This document shows positions 1 to 6,387 of a DNA stretch of 18,622 nucleotides, piece after piece. Each line of letters starts with the position of its first letter. Position 1 is the stretch's first letter. Under the pieces are notes generated by a model that was not told the origin of the DNA, did not search any database, and saw nothing but the letters and a program-made list of their open reading frames with translations. This stretch comes from VRUE01 sp036376775 (lineage in GTDB: Bacteria > Actinomycetota > Thermoleophilia > Solirubrobacterales > 70-9), in contig DASUZP010000128.1 in assembly GCA_036376775.1 (NCBI GenBank), positions 1-18,622 on the forward strand, in the 5' to 3' direction. The position numbers were made by a program, and so were the translations under genes.

Positions 1-438
1 GGCATCTACGCCTTCGATCACGCAGTCGAGCGGGTGACGGCGGCGGTCGAGGCGGCTCGCGGCCTTGATTTCCCCTTCACCTTCACGGCGCGGGCCGAGA
101 ATCACATCCGCGGCAACCCTGACCTCGACGACACGATCGCCCGCCTCCAGGCTTACGAGCAGGCGGGCGCCGACGTTCTATACGCACCCGGTCTGGGCAG
201 CGCGGACGAAATCCGCGCCGTCTGCGACGCCACGGCGAAGCCGGTCAACGTGCTCGCCCTGCCGCACCTCTCGGTGGCGGAGATCGCCGCCGCCGGCGGG
301 CAGCGGATCAGCGTCGGCAGCCTTCTGACCTGGGTTGCTGTCGATGCGATGGCGGACGCGGCTGAGCAGATCCGCGATCGGGGCGATTTATCGGGGCTGA
401 AGGTCTCGGGCCGGATCGGCGAGTGGCTCGGCGGCTGA
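1..438 (+). CDS. Isocitrate lyase/phosphoenolpyruvate mutase family protein, C-terminal part (5' end outside window)
   Basis: The frame is open from the first base and ends at TGA 436-438, leaving about 145 C-terminal residues. The segment reads like the second half of the PEP mutase/2-methylisocitrate lyase TIM barrel: FTFTARAENH (strand with the conserved Arg and Glu), a DTIARLQAYEQAGADVLYAPG stretch written here only in part (GADVLYAPG), then KPVNVLALPHLS and a GGQRISVGSLL turn. Family members cleave or form C-C or P-C bonds of small oxo-acids such as 2-methylisocitrate, oxaloacetate or phosphonopyruvate. The catalytic loop with the KxCGH cysteine lies upstream of the window, so the substrate cannot be assigned. 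A GTG at 34 is in frame but is internal to the domain and not a credible start. It is followed by a 46-nt gap with a GC hairpin before proB. Confidence 0.8.
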   Translation, partial: GIYAFDHAVERVTAAVEAARGLDFPFTFTARAENHIRGNPDLDDTIARLQAYEQAGADVLYAPGLGSADEIRAVCDATAKPVNVLALPHLSVAEIAAAGGQRISVGSLLTWVAVDAMADAAEQIRDRGDLSGLKVSGRIGEWLGG

Positions 439-443
439 GGATC

Positions 444-460
444 GGCGCCGCCGCGGCGCC
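444..460 (+). terminator. GC-rich hairpin after the PEP mutase-family gene, possible terminator
   Basis: GGCGCC at 444-449 can pair with GGCGCC at 455-460 around a 5-nt loop, 5 nt after the stop codon at 438. There is no U-tract, so this is at best a U-less terminator of the kind seen in high-GC bacteria. Palindromic GC runs are common by chance here. Confidence 0.3.
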
Positions 461-472
461 GCACACCACTCA

Positions 473-478
473 TAGACT
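473..478 (+). promoter_or_regulatory. -10 box for proB (leaderless arrangement)
   Basis: TAGACT fits the actinobacterial -10 pattern TANNNT and ends 6 nt before the proB ATG at 485. Transcription would start at or next to the start codon. The same hexamer lies 7 nt before holA. I see no convincing -35 box and no Shine-Dalgarno sequence. Confidence 0.5.
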
Positions 479-484
479 TTCCCC

Positions 485-1573
485 ATGACCCTTGTCGTCA
501 AGCTCGGTTCCTCGATCGTCGCCGCCGACGACGGCGAGCTGCGCGTCGACGTCCTCGACTCGGTCTGTGCGCAGGTGGCCGAATTGGAGCAGTCCGGCGA
601 GCGGGTGGCGATGGTCACCTCCGGCGCGATCGCGCGGGGGATGCGGCTGATGGACCTGCCGGTCCGTCCGCGGGCGATGGACGAGCTGCAGGCCGCCTCG
701 GCGGTCGGCCAGGGAGATCTCTTTCGCGCGTACCAGTCGCGACTCGCGGCGGGTGGGACGCGTTCGGCCCAGGTGCTGCTGACCGCCGCCGACGTCGCCG
801 CCCGCACCAACTACCTCAACGCGCGCCAGACGCTGCGGCGGCTGATCGAGTGGGGTGTGGTGCCGGTGGTCAACGAGAACGACACCACGGCGACCGACGA
901 GATCACCTTCGGCGACAACGACTTCCTCGCCGCCCAGGTCGCGATCCTCCTCGATGCGCGGTTGCTGGTTCTGCTCTCCGACGTCGACGGCCTGCACCGC
1001 AGCGATCCCCGCACCGACCCGGACGCGGAGCTGATCGCCGCAGTGGAGGACTTCGGCGCGCTGGCCGGGATGGAAATCGGCGACCGCACCTCGGCCTTCG
1101 GCTCCGGCGGCATGCGCAGCAAGGTCGCAGCTGCCGAGATGGCGGCCGAGTCGGGTATTCCGGCGACGATCTGCAACGGCACCAAGCCGGGGACGCTGCA
1201 GGCCGCTGCGGGGGACGAAAGGGTCGGGACCCGCTTTACAGCGCAGGCGGGAAAGGCATCGAGCTTCAAGCTCTGGCTCAAATACGCCAAGCCGGCCCGG
1301 GGGCGGCTCACGGTCGATGGCGGTGCGGCGCGCGTCCTGCGCGAGAGCGGCTCCAGCCTGCTGCCGGTCGGGATCGTCGAGGTCGACGGCAGCTTCGATG
1401 TGGGCGACGCCGTCGAGGTGGCGGACAACGGCGCGGTCATCGGCAAGGGCATCGTCGACTACTCGGCCAAGGAGCTCGTCCAGGTGACCGGACTAAAGAG
1501 CGCACAGGTGCGAGAGCTGCTGCCGCATGCGGCCGATGAGGTCATTCACCGGGACCGGTTCGTGTTGCTTTAG
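485..1573 (+). CDS. proB: Glutamate 5-kinase
   Basis: This 362-residue cytoplasmic enzyme phosphorylates glutamate to gamma-glutamyl phosphate, the first step of proline synthesis. The N-terminal amino-acid-kinase domain (about residues 1-250) begins MTLVVKLGSSIVA and carries VTSGAIARGM, NYLNARQT, VPVVNENDT, FGDNDFLAAQVA and LLSDVDGLHRSDP. FGSGGMRSKVAAAEMA follows near 200, and a C-terminal PUA domain runs from about residue 265 (RGRLTVDGGAARVL to the end). Length and architecture match the PUA-containing bacterial form, which is normally feedback-inhibited by proline. The ATG start is supported by the family N-terminus and by TAGACT 6 nt upstream, with no room for a ribosome binding site. 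A palindromic element separates it from proA, the next enzyme of the pathway. Confidence 0.96.
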   Translation: MTLVVKLGSSIVAADDGELRVDVLDSVCAQVAELEQSGERVAMVTSGAIARGMRLMDLPVRPRAMDELQAASAVGQGDLFRAYQSRLAAGGTRSAQVLLTAADVAARTNYLNARQTLRRLIEWGVVPVVNENDTTATDEITFGDNDFLAAQVAILLDARLLVLLSDVDGLHRSDPRTDPDAELIAAVEDFGALAGMEIGDRTSAFGSGGMRSKVAAAEMAAESGIPATICNGTKPGTLQAAAGDERVGTRFTAQAGKASSFKLWLKYAKPARGRLTVDGGAARVLRESGSSLLPVGIVEVDGSFDVGDAVEVADNGAVIGKGIVDYSAKELVQVTGLKSAQVRELLPHAADEVIHRDRFVLL

Positions 1574-1586
1574 CGCCAAGGGTGGC

Positions 1587-1710
1587 GGGAGGACCGGGGT
1601 GCCCCTCTTGCTTGCTGGGTTTTTCGCCTGGAGAGTTTGTGGCTGTCCGCAAGTGCGGTCGGGGGCGAAAAACGGACGCCGCTGCGCCAGAGGGGCACCC
1701 CGGTCCTCCC
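1587..1710. repeat. 124-bp palindromic element, copy 1 (between proB and proA)
   Basis: Perfect 22-bp terminal inverted repeats occupy 1587-1608 and 1689-1710. A nested perfect 10-bp inverted repeat pairs GTTTTTCGCC (1619-1628) with GGCGAAAAAC (1664-1673), and a short hairpin CCGCA-AG-TGCGG lies in the centre. A second copy of identical length is at 16863-16986. The two share the 20-nt core GCTTGCTGGGTTTTTCGCCT (1610-1629 here) and the motif GGACGCC-R-CTGCGC near the right arm. The three arm differences between copies are each compensated by the complementary change in the opposite arm. It starts 13 nt after the proB stop and ends 3 nt before the putative proA -10 box. It encodes no plausible protein of its own. 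It could be a non-autonomous mobile element or a structured operon-internal RNA. Confidence 0.9.
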
Positions 1711-1713
1711 AGG

Positions 1714-1719
1714 TACCCT
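1714..1719 (+). promoter_or_regulatory. -10 box for proA (leaderless arrangement)
   Basis: TACCCT fits TANNNT and ends 8 nt before the GTG at 1728. The region where a -35 box would lie (about 1690-1697) is inside the right arm of the palindromic element, so the element may have supplied or displaced promoter sequence. Confidence 0.4.
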
Positions 1720-1727
1720 TAGCGGTC

Positions 1728-2993
1728 GTGGCTGTTGCGACCAGAACCGTTACCGAGACGTGTGAAGCTGCGCAGCGAGCTGCACGCTCGTTGGGCTCTG
1801 CGCCGACGGAGGTAAAGGATGTCGCCCTGATCGCGATCGCGCGCCTGCTCGGCGAGCGTAGCGCCGGTGTACTCGAGGCCAATGCCGCAGACCTTGCCGA
1901 CGAACGGGCCGAGGGGCTGACGCCGGCGCTTCGCGACCGGCTGGCGCTGAGTGCGGAGCGGGTTGCCGCTATGGCCGACGGGGTCGAGGCGGTGGCTGCG
2001 CTCGAGGATCCGGTCGGCGAGGTGCTGGAGCACAAAACACTGGAGAGCGGTCTTGACCTGACCAAGGTCCGAGTGCCGCTCGGTGTCGTCGCCGTCGTCT
2101 ACGAGGCGCGGCCGAACGTGACTATCGATTGCGCGGCGCTGACGATCAAGAGCGGCAACGCGATCGTGCTGCGCGGCTCTCACTATGCGGAGCAGACCAA
2201 CGGGGCGCTGGCGGCGATCGTGCGTGAGGCGCTCGGCGAGGCGGGTCTGCCCGAGGACGCCGCCGTGATGCTTGCCGGTGGAGGCCACGAGGACCTGGCG
2301 GAGCTGGCGACGCAGGAGGAGACCGTCGACCTGCTGATCCCGCGCGGTGGCGAAGGCTTGAAGAAGGCGTTGAAGGACGTGGCGACCGTGCCGGTGATCT
2401 ACGCCGCTGCCGGCAACTGCCACGTCTATGTCCACGCCGAGGCAGATCTCGAGATGGCGCGGCGGATCGTCATCAACGCGAAGACGCAGCGACCCGGGGT
2501 CTGCAACGCGGCCGAGACGTTGTTGGTCGACGCGGCGATTGCGGATGAGTTCCTGCCCGGCGCGCTTGCCGAGCTGCACGGCGCCGGGGTGGAGCTGGTC
2601 GGCGACGAGCGTGCACGGGCAGCCGCCGGTGGAGTCAAGGTCGGCTTGGCCGGCGAGGGGGATTGGGACAGCGAGTACCTCGACTTGAAGCTCGCCGTCG
2701 CCGTCGTCGACTCGCTCGAGCAGGCGATCGACCACGTCAACCGTTACGGCACCCGTCACTCGGAGGCGATCGTCACCGGCTCCGACGAGGTCGCAGCGGC
2801 CTTTACCGCCGCCGTCGACGCCGCCGTCGTCTACACCAACGCCTCGACCCGCTTCACCGACGGCTTCGAGTTCGGCATGGGCGCGGAGATCGGTAACTCG
2901 ACCCAGAAGCTGCATGCGCGCGGCCCGATCGGCCTGCGCGAGCTGACCACCTACAAGTACGTCGTCCGCGGCGACGGCCAAGTGCGTGAGTAA
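1728..2993 (+). CDS. proA: Gamma-glutamyl phosphate reductase (glutamate-5-semialdehyde dehydrogenase)
   Basis: This enzyme reduces gamma-glutamyl phosphate with NADPH to glutamate-5-semialdehyde, the second step of proline synthesis, after ProB. It belongs to the aldehyde dehydrogenase superfamily. The 421-residue product matches the usual family length. It has the substrate region VPLGVVAVVYEARPNVT, the nucleotide-binding KSGNAIVLRGS, the LIPRGGEGL segment and the catalytic cysteine in QRPGVCNAAETLL (Cys259). The C-terminus has NASTRFTDGFEFGMGAEIG and GLRELTTYKYVV. The frame is open upstream past 1527, but that would give a 67-residue N-terminal extension running back through the palindromic element into proB. 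Family alignment starts at about VATRTVTETCEAAQ, and TACCCT lies 8 nt before GTG 1728. Its 3' end overlaps nadD by 8 nt. Confidence 0.94.
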   Translation: MAVATRTVTETCEAAQRAARSLGSAPTEVKDVALIAIARLLGERSAGVLEANAADLADERAEGLTPALRDRLALSAERVAAMADGVEAVAALEDPVGEVLEHKTLESGLDLTKVRVPLGVVAVVYEARPNVTIDCAALTIKSGNAIVLRGSHYAEQTNGALAAIVREALGEAGLPEDAAVMLAGGGHEDLAELATQEETVDLLIPRGGEGLKKALKDVATVPVIYAAAGNCHVYVHAEADLEMARRIVINAKTQRPGVCNAAETLLVDAAIADEFLPGALAELHGAGVELVGDERARAAAGGVKVGLAGEGDWDSEYLDLKLAVAVVDSLEQAIDHVNRYGTRHSEAIVTGSDEVAAAFTAAVDAAVVYTNASTRFTDGFEFGMGAEIGNSTQKLHARGPIGLRELTTYKYVVRGDGQVRE

Positions 2994-3618
2994 CTCTGCC
3001 GGGTCCGACGGCGCCCGTCCTGCAATCGGTGTCCTCGGCTCGGCCTTCAACCCGCCGCATCTGGGCCATCTGGCCCTCGCCCAGGAGGCGCTCTGGCAGC
3101 TCGACCTCGACGAAGTCGTGCTGGTGCCGACCGGCGAGGCCCCGCACAAGCGCATCCACGACGACCCCGGGCGGGAGCTGCGGTTGGCGATGACGCGGCT
3201 CGCCGCGGCCGACGACTCGCGCTTCGCCGTCTCCACCCTGGAGGTCGAGCGCGAGGGGCCGTCCTATACGTATGAGACCTTGGAGTTGCTTGCGCGCGAA
3301 AAAGGAGAACCGGATCTGGTGTTCGTGATGGGCGCGGACGCCGCCGTCGGGTTCGAGAGCTGGCGCGAGCCCCTGCGAGTGGTCGAGCTGGCGCGGCTTG
3401 CGGTGGCGCGACGTTCGGGTATCTCCGACGCCGACGTCGCCTCGGTGATGCGCAGCGTCGGCGCCGACGCCGAGGGGCGGGCGACGATGCTGGAGATGCC
3501 GCAGTTCGGCGTCTCCTCCTCGGCCGTGCGGGAGCGTGCTGCCGCCGGCAGGCCGCTGCGCTACCTCGTCCCGGAGGCGGTTGCGCGGTTCATCGAGGAG
3601 AAGGGAATGTACGCGTGA
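2986..3618 (+). CDS. nadD: Nicotinate-nucleotide adenylyltransferase
   Basis: It transfers AMP from ATP to nicotinate mononucleotide, giving deamido-NAD in NAD synthesis. The 210-residue product has the nucleotidyltransferase HIGH-type motif GSAFNPPHLGH at residues 18-28, then the substrate segment VLVPTGEAPHKR. FVMGADAAVGFESWREP lies mid-protein, and the second nucleotide motif appears as GVSSSAVRERAAAGRPLRYLVPEAV near the C-terminus. Position 19 is Ser and 20 Ala where many members have GGTFDP, a tolerated variation. The GTG start at 2986 lies inside the last codons of proA, suggesting translational coupling. The stop overlaps the rsfS start as GTGA. Confidence 0.95.
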   Translation: MSNSAGSDGARPAIGVLGSAFNPPHLGHLALAQEALWQLDLDEVVLVPTGEAPHKRIHDDPGRELRLAMTRLAAADDSRFAVSTLEVEREGPSYTYETLELLAREKGEPDLVFVMGADAAVGFESWREPLRVVELARLAVARRSGISDADVASVMRSVGADAEGRATMLEMPQFGVSSSAVRERAAAGRPLRYLVPEAVARFIEEKGMYA

Positions 3619-4016
3619 GCGGGCTCGAGTCGGGAACACTGGCGCAACGACTGGCCGAGCTGGCCGACTCGAAAGGGGCGACCGAGATCGTCGTTCTCGA
3701 TATGCGCGGTCTCGCCGCCTACACCGACTTCCTGGCGATCTGCACGGCGCGCAACGAGCGCCAGGCGCGGGCGATCGTCGACGAGGTGAAGCTGCGCCTC
3801 AAGCAGGAGCACGGGCTGCTGCCCGGCGGGGTCGAGGGGGAGGGGGCGGCCGGCTGGATCGTGCTCGACTACCTCGATGCCGTCCTGCATGTTTTTACGG
3901 CCGAGGAAAGGGAGCGCTACCAGCTCGAGGACCTCTGGCGGGAGGCGCCGCAGCCCGAGTTGCAACTGCCACAGGATGGCGTCCGAGGGCACCTCTACGG
4001 TGCCGCGCATGGGTAG
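3615..4016 (+). CDS. rsfS: Ribosome silencing factor
   Basis: RsfS (RsfA, formerly Iojap/YbeB) binds ribosomal protein uL14 on the 50S subunit and blocks joining with 30S when nutrients are scarce. The 133-residue product has the family signatures GATEIVVLDMRGLAAYTDFL near the N-terminus, then CTARNERQARAIVDEV. The C-terminal signature is WIVLDYLDAVLHVFTAEERE followed by YQLEDLW. The GTG start overlaps the nadD stop by 4 nt, and nadD-rsfS adjacency is common across bacteria. The last 20 residues (after PQPELQLPQ) are not family-conserved and overlap the start of the next gene by 8 nt. Confidence 0.95.
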   Translation: MSGLESGTLAQRLAELADSKGATEIVVLDMRGLAAYTDFLAICTARNERQARAIVDEVKLRLKQEHGLLPGGVEGEGAAGWIVLDYLDAVLHVFTAEERERYQLEDLWREAPQPELQLPQDGVRGHLYGAAHG

Positions 4017-4707
4017 CTTCAAGCGGGCGCTATTCGGCTACCGCCGCCAGGAAGTGGATGCTGCGATGGCGGCGCGCGACGCGGCGATATCGGCCGTCGA
4101 GCTCCATGCGTCCGCCACGGATGCCGAGCTGAACTCGCTCTCGGGCATGGTGATCGAGCGCGAGCGGGAGATCCGCAGCCTGGGCGAGCGGTTGCGCGAG
4201 GCCGACGAGCGTCACGAGCGCAGCATCGCCTCGCTGCACGCGGTCTCCGAGCGGCTGGAGGAGATCCAGGCGCAGGCGCGCGGCCAGGCGACGCGGATCC
4301 GGATGAAGGCGCTGCGCGAGGCGGTCGAGGTTAGCCGCCGTACCCAGGACCTCAGCGAGGCGCACAGCAGCGCGACCAACGGTGCCGCGCCGGGCGAGCC
4401 CAGCGCCGAGGCCGCTCTGGGGCAGCTCTTCGAGGGCCTGATCAAGCTCGAGATCGGGCCGCTCGGCGATTTCTCGCAGTTGGTCGGCTTCGAGGACGCG
4501 GTCGGCCGACTGGGCGCCTCGGAGATCTCGGTCGAACGCTTCTCGGAGGGTCGGGCGACGCTCTCGATGCGACTCGACGAGCCGGTCGAGCTGCTGCGCG
4601 AGCTGGAAGAGAGCGCCCCCTTCGACTTCAATATCCGCCGTACCGCTGACGACAACCTGATCCTCGACGTAGACGACGACCAGGACTCAGAGCAGCGCGC
4701 CGCTTAG
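4009..4707 (+). CDS. DivIVA-like coiled-coil protein
   Basis: Starting at ATG 4009 gives 232 residues. The N-terminus (residues 4-24, FKRALFGYRRQEVDAAMAAR) resembles the short DivIVA/GpsB lipid-binding segment, whose hallmark is a GY-x-x-x-EVD run. A charged, heptad-like helix follows from about 20 to 115, rich in Glu, Arg and Ala. A linker leads to a globular C-terminal region at about 140-228, with GPLGDFSQLVGFEDAVGRLG, then beta-like stretches and an acidic tail DVDDDQDSEQ. DivIVA proteins usually mark curved membrane at poles or septa; applying that here is inference. The frame is open back to 3877, but that part shadows rsfS; the chosen start overlaps the rsfS stop by 8 nt. No lipid-binding Phe-Arg pair can be proven by eye. 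Confidence 0.7.
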   Translation: MGSFKRALFGYRRQEVDAAMAARDAAISAVELHASATDAELNSLSGMVIEREREIRSLGERLREADERHERSIASLHAVSERLEEIQAQARGQATRIRMKALREAVEVSRRTQDLSEAHSSATNGAAPGEPSAEAALGQLFEGLIKLEIGPLGDFSQLVGFEDAVGRLGASEISVERFSEGRATLSMRLDEPVELLRELEESAPFDFNIRRTADDNLILDVDDDQDSEQRAA

Positions 4708-4719
4708 CTGCTCGACGTC

Positions 4720-4725
4720 TAAACT
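4720..4725 (+). promoter_or_regulatory. -10 box for tRNA-Ala
   Basis: TAAACT matches TANNNT and ends 10 nt before the mature 5' end of the tRNA at 4736, a normal spacing for a short 5' leader. A -35 box is not evident. Confidence 0.45.
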
Positions 4726-4735
4726 TGGCTTTCGC

Positions 4736-4808
4736 GGGGCTGTAGCTCAGATGGAAGAGCGACGCGCTGGCAGCGCGTAGGTCACGGGTTCGAGTCCCGT
4801 CAGCTCCA
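4736..4808 (+). tRNA. tRNA-Ala, anticodon GGC
   Basis: The 73-nt sequence folds into a full cloverleaf. The 7-bp acceptor stem pairs GGGGCTG with CAGCTCC and contains the alanine identity pair G3-U70. The D arm is GCTC/GAGC. The anticodon stem ACGCG/CGCGT encloses the loop CTGGCAG (anticodon GGC, reading GCC and GCU). The T arm ACGGG-TTCGAGT-CCCGT carries the invariant TTCGA. The discriminator is A. CCA is not encoded, since TTG follows, so it must be added by the CCA-adding enzyme. It stands alone between the DivIVA-like gene and a membrane-protein gene. Confidence 0.97.
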
Positions 4809-4866
4809 TTGTCGGGAACCGTCGGTGGGCACCACCTCGGCGGACGTGGTGCAAACTACTGCCACG

Positions 4867-5457
4867 ATGTGGGTCGGGCTCTGGAGGCTGCTGGGCGGAT
4901 CGCTGCTCTGCGGCGCCGGGCTGATAGTCAGCGGGGCAGTTTTCTTCCTCGCCGGCTGGGCGGTCTTGAACTGGAGCGTGCGGGGGTGGGCATTCTGGGT
5001 CCTTGGGGGCGGCATCGTCGGCGCGCTGTTCTGGCGAATTTCCACCGCCGGCTCCGAAACCCACCAGCCCGGGCCGGGCCTTGCCCTGGGCGCCATCGGC
5101 GGTGCTCTGCTGTTGGCCGTCTTCGGCCTTGCGATTGCCGCGATTCCAGCGGTGCGGCAGAGGCTCAGCGCCGCGGGCGACGCCTGGCAGGACGCGAAGA
5201 AGATCACCCTGAACACCGATTTCCAGTTCAAGGGAGGCAGAAGCGCAAGCACAAACGAGCACATCAACGGCCCTTACGTCATCACCGGATTGCTGATCGG
5301 CTGCTACCTGGTCGCAATCATCGTCACCAATCCCGGTCCGATGTTCGGCCTTTTTCTGGGACTGACGCCGCCTGGTTGGTCGAAGGAGCCGCCCATCGCC
5401 ATGTCTTTGAATCTCCAGGCTCCCGTTCATGGTCGGATCAGTGGGCGGCGGCGCTGA
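4867..5457 (+). CDS. Integral membrane protein, N-terminal part of a probably frameshifted gene
   Basis: From ATG 4867 the frame gives 196 residues that I cannot assign to a known family. Likely membrane segments are at about 8-34 (LLGGSLLCGAGLIVSGAVFF), 40-57, 70-95 (LALGAIGGALLLAVFGLAIA) and 138-165 (YVITGLLIGCYLVAIIV). A soluble, probably amphipathic stretch separates the third and fourth. A GTG at 4825 is an alternative start adding 14 polar residues. The frame ends in Arg-rich nonsense (GRISGRRR) at 5457. In another frame, hydrophobic coding resumes at about 5430 (SDQWAAALKWWSALILGMI), as if one base had been gained or lost near 5425-5440. High GC at third codon positions supports both halves as coding. 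Alternatively these are two overlapping genes. Confidence 0.55.
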   Translation: MWVGLWRLLGGSLLCGAGLIVSGAVFFLAGWAVLNWSVRGWAFWVLGGGIVGALFWRISTAGSETHQPGPGLALGAIGGALLLAVFGLAIAAIPAVRQRLSAAGDAWQDAKKITLNTDFQFKGGRSASTNEHINGPYVITGLLIGCYLVAIIVTNPGPMFGLFLGLTPPGWSKEPPIAMSLNLQAPVHGRISGRRR

Positions 5458-6011
5458 AGTGGTGGTCGGCGTTGATCCTCGGAATGATCACCATGTCCGC
5501 CATCGCCGCCGTTTCGCCGCAGTGGGTCGATGAAATGGCCGCCTTCTTCGGGCCCGGTCTGCCCGGTGAAACCGAGGAAAGGACGGAAAGCCCGAATCCG
5601 CAGCCATTGCCCGCGGACGCCCGCTTCACCGGTAGCCTCTCGTCATCGTCACCGGGCAGAGTGCATGGAGTGGTGCGTCTCCGGGGGCGACCGGGGAAGA
5701 AGGCGCTGCTGACATTGAGCGTTCGCAGCCTGCCACCCGTCCCGTCTCCTCGGCCATACATGATCTGGTCGCTGACCGATGAACAGGCTGGCACTCCGGT
5801 CGCAGAATTCACGCCCGCCGGGCGAAATGCGTCTGTCCGGGTCGCCGTGGACCGCTCCTACCTCGAGACGGCCAACGTATGGCGACGGATCGAGATCACC
5901 CAGACCGACTACAGAGCCGTCGGCGCGGAGAGCAGGCGTGTACCCGACGGCCAGCCGCTCGAGCCCGTCGGCCCGGTGATCATGCACGGGCGCTGGCGCC
6001 TGGATGGCTAG
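5430..6011 (+). pseudogene. C-terminal continuation of the membrane protein in a shifted frame (start codon unclear)
   Basis: This frame continues the reading of 4867-5457 after an apparent -1 shift and ends at TAG 6009-6011. It starts with a likely fifth membrane segment (KWWSALILGMITMSAIAAV). A Pro/Glu-rich linker follows (PGETEERTESPNPQPLP). The last 120 residues look like an extracytoplasmic beta domain (VHGVVRLRGRPGKKALLTLS, then PYMIWSLTDE and RRIEITQTD). Its pattern vaguely recalls the C-terminal domain of RskA-type anti-sigma factors, but that is a weak analogy. There is no in-frame ATG or GTG near 5430. TTG 5472, ATG 5484 and ATG 5493 all fall inside the membrane segment, which argues against an independent gene. 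A sequencing error, a real frameshift or programmed slippage near 5430 are all possible; no slippery heptamer is evident. Confidence 0.5.
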
Positions 6012-6029
6012 CGACGGGCGCCCCCGACG

Positions 6030-6242
6030 TCAGGGGTGGTTGACGCCGTGGTGGTGGTGGTGTTTCTCGCAGCGCTGCTTCTTCTTGCCCGTCAGGCCCT
6101 TACAACGGTGGTGGGCGCCGTGGTGGGGCCCGTCCTCTGGGTGGTCGCGGTTGGCGCCCGCCGCGTCGACGCCGAAGCTGCCGATTGCGAGGGCGGCGCT
6201 GACCGTTGAGAGGGCGATGATCCTGCCGATGCGGTGCGACAT
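6030..6242 (-). CDS. Small secreted histidine-rich protein
   Basis: The 70-residue minus-strand product has a Sec signal peptide: MSHRIGRIIALSTVSAALAI, ending at about AAGA at residue 30. The mature part of about 40 residues has 12 or more histidines, including DGPHHGAHH and a terminal HHHHHGVNHP. One cysteine pair is arranged as C-K-G-L-T-G-K-K-K-Q-R-C. A C-x-x-L-x-G-K-x-x-x-x-C spacing recurs, from memory, in secreted proteins of Thermoleophilia. An excellent Shine-Dalgarno (AAGGAG at 6254-6249, 6-nt spacer) precedes the ATG and supports it as real, unlike most genes here. Binding of Zn, Ni or Cu is inferred only from histidine content. It is the only minus-strand gene besides rpsT. Confidence 0.7.
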   Translation of the reverse strand: MSHRIGRIIALSTVSAALAIGSFGVDAAGANRDHPEDGPHHGAHHRCKGLTGKKKQRCEKHHHHHGVNHP

Positions 6243-6248
6243 TCTGCT

Positions 6249-6254
6249 CTCCTT
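6249..6254 (-). promoter_or_regulatory. Strong ribosome binding site for the His-rich protein gene
   Basis: Read on the minus strand, AAGGAG lies 6 nt before the ATG at 6242. It is one of the few clear Shine-Dalgarno sequences in the window, and it decides the start of this small gene. Confidence 0.75.
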
Positions 6255-6387
6255 CCACCGGCGTCGGGCGGTTGGGTTTCGGACGGTTCGAGCATGTACC
6301 CGCTTCGCGGCGGTTTAGCTCATCGCGAGCGCTCGGCACCGGCTGGCTTCGCTCAATCGCCACGGCCCCGCTGCCGATGTTTGAGCG

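Noticed and set aside
1527..1727. N-terminal extension of ProA by 67 residues, reading through the palindromic element from an ATG inside proB.
   Set aside because: It overlaps the proB C-terminus and has no resemblance to ProA. The family alignment begins at GTG 1728, which also has a well-placed -10 box. Long open frames are common at this GC content.
4747..5430. Minus-strand open frame ending in a GLEPVTYALPARRSS-like tail.
   Set aside because: That tail is the antisense translation of the tRNA-Ala gene, a well-known artefact. The plus strand has the better coding pattern with membrane helices.
6326..6335. Perfect palindrome CGAGCGCTCG in the gap between the His-rich gene and the SpoIIM-like gene.
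   Set aside because: Short GC palindromes of this size occur often by chance here. It has no repeat elsewhere that I can see and no clear position relative to a promoter. The rest of the 145-nt gap shows only the His-rich gene's ribosome binding site.
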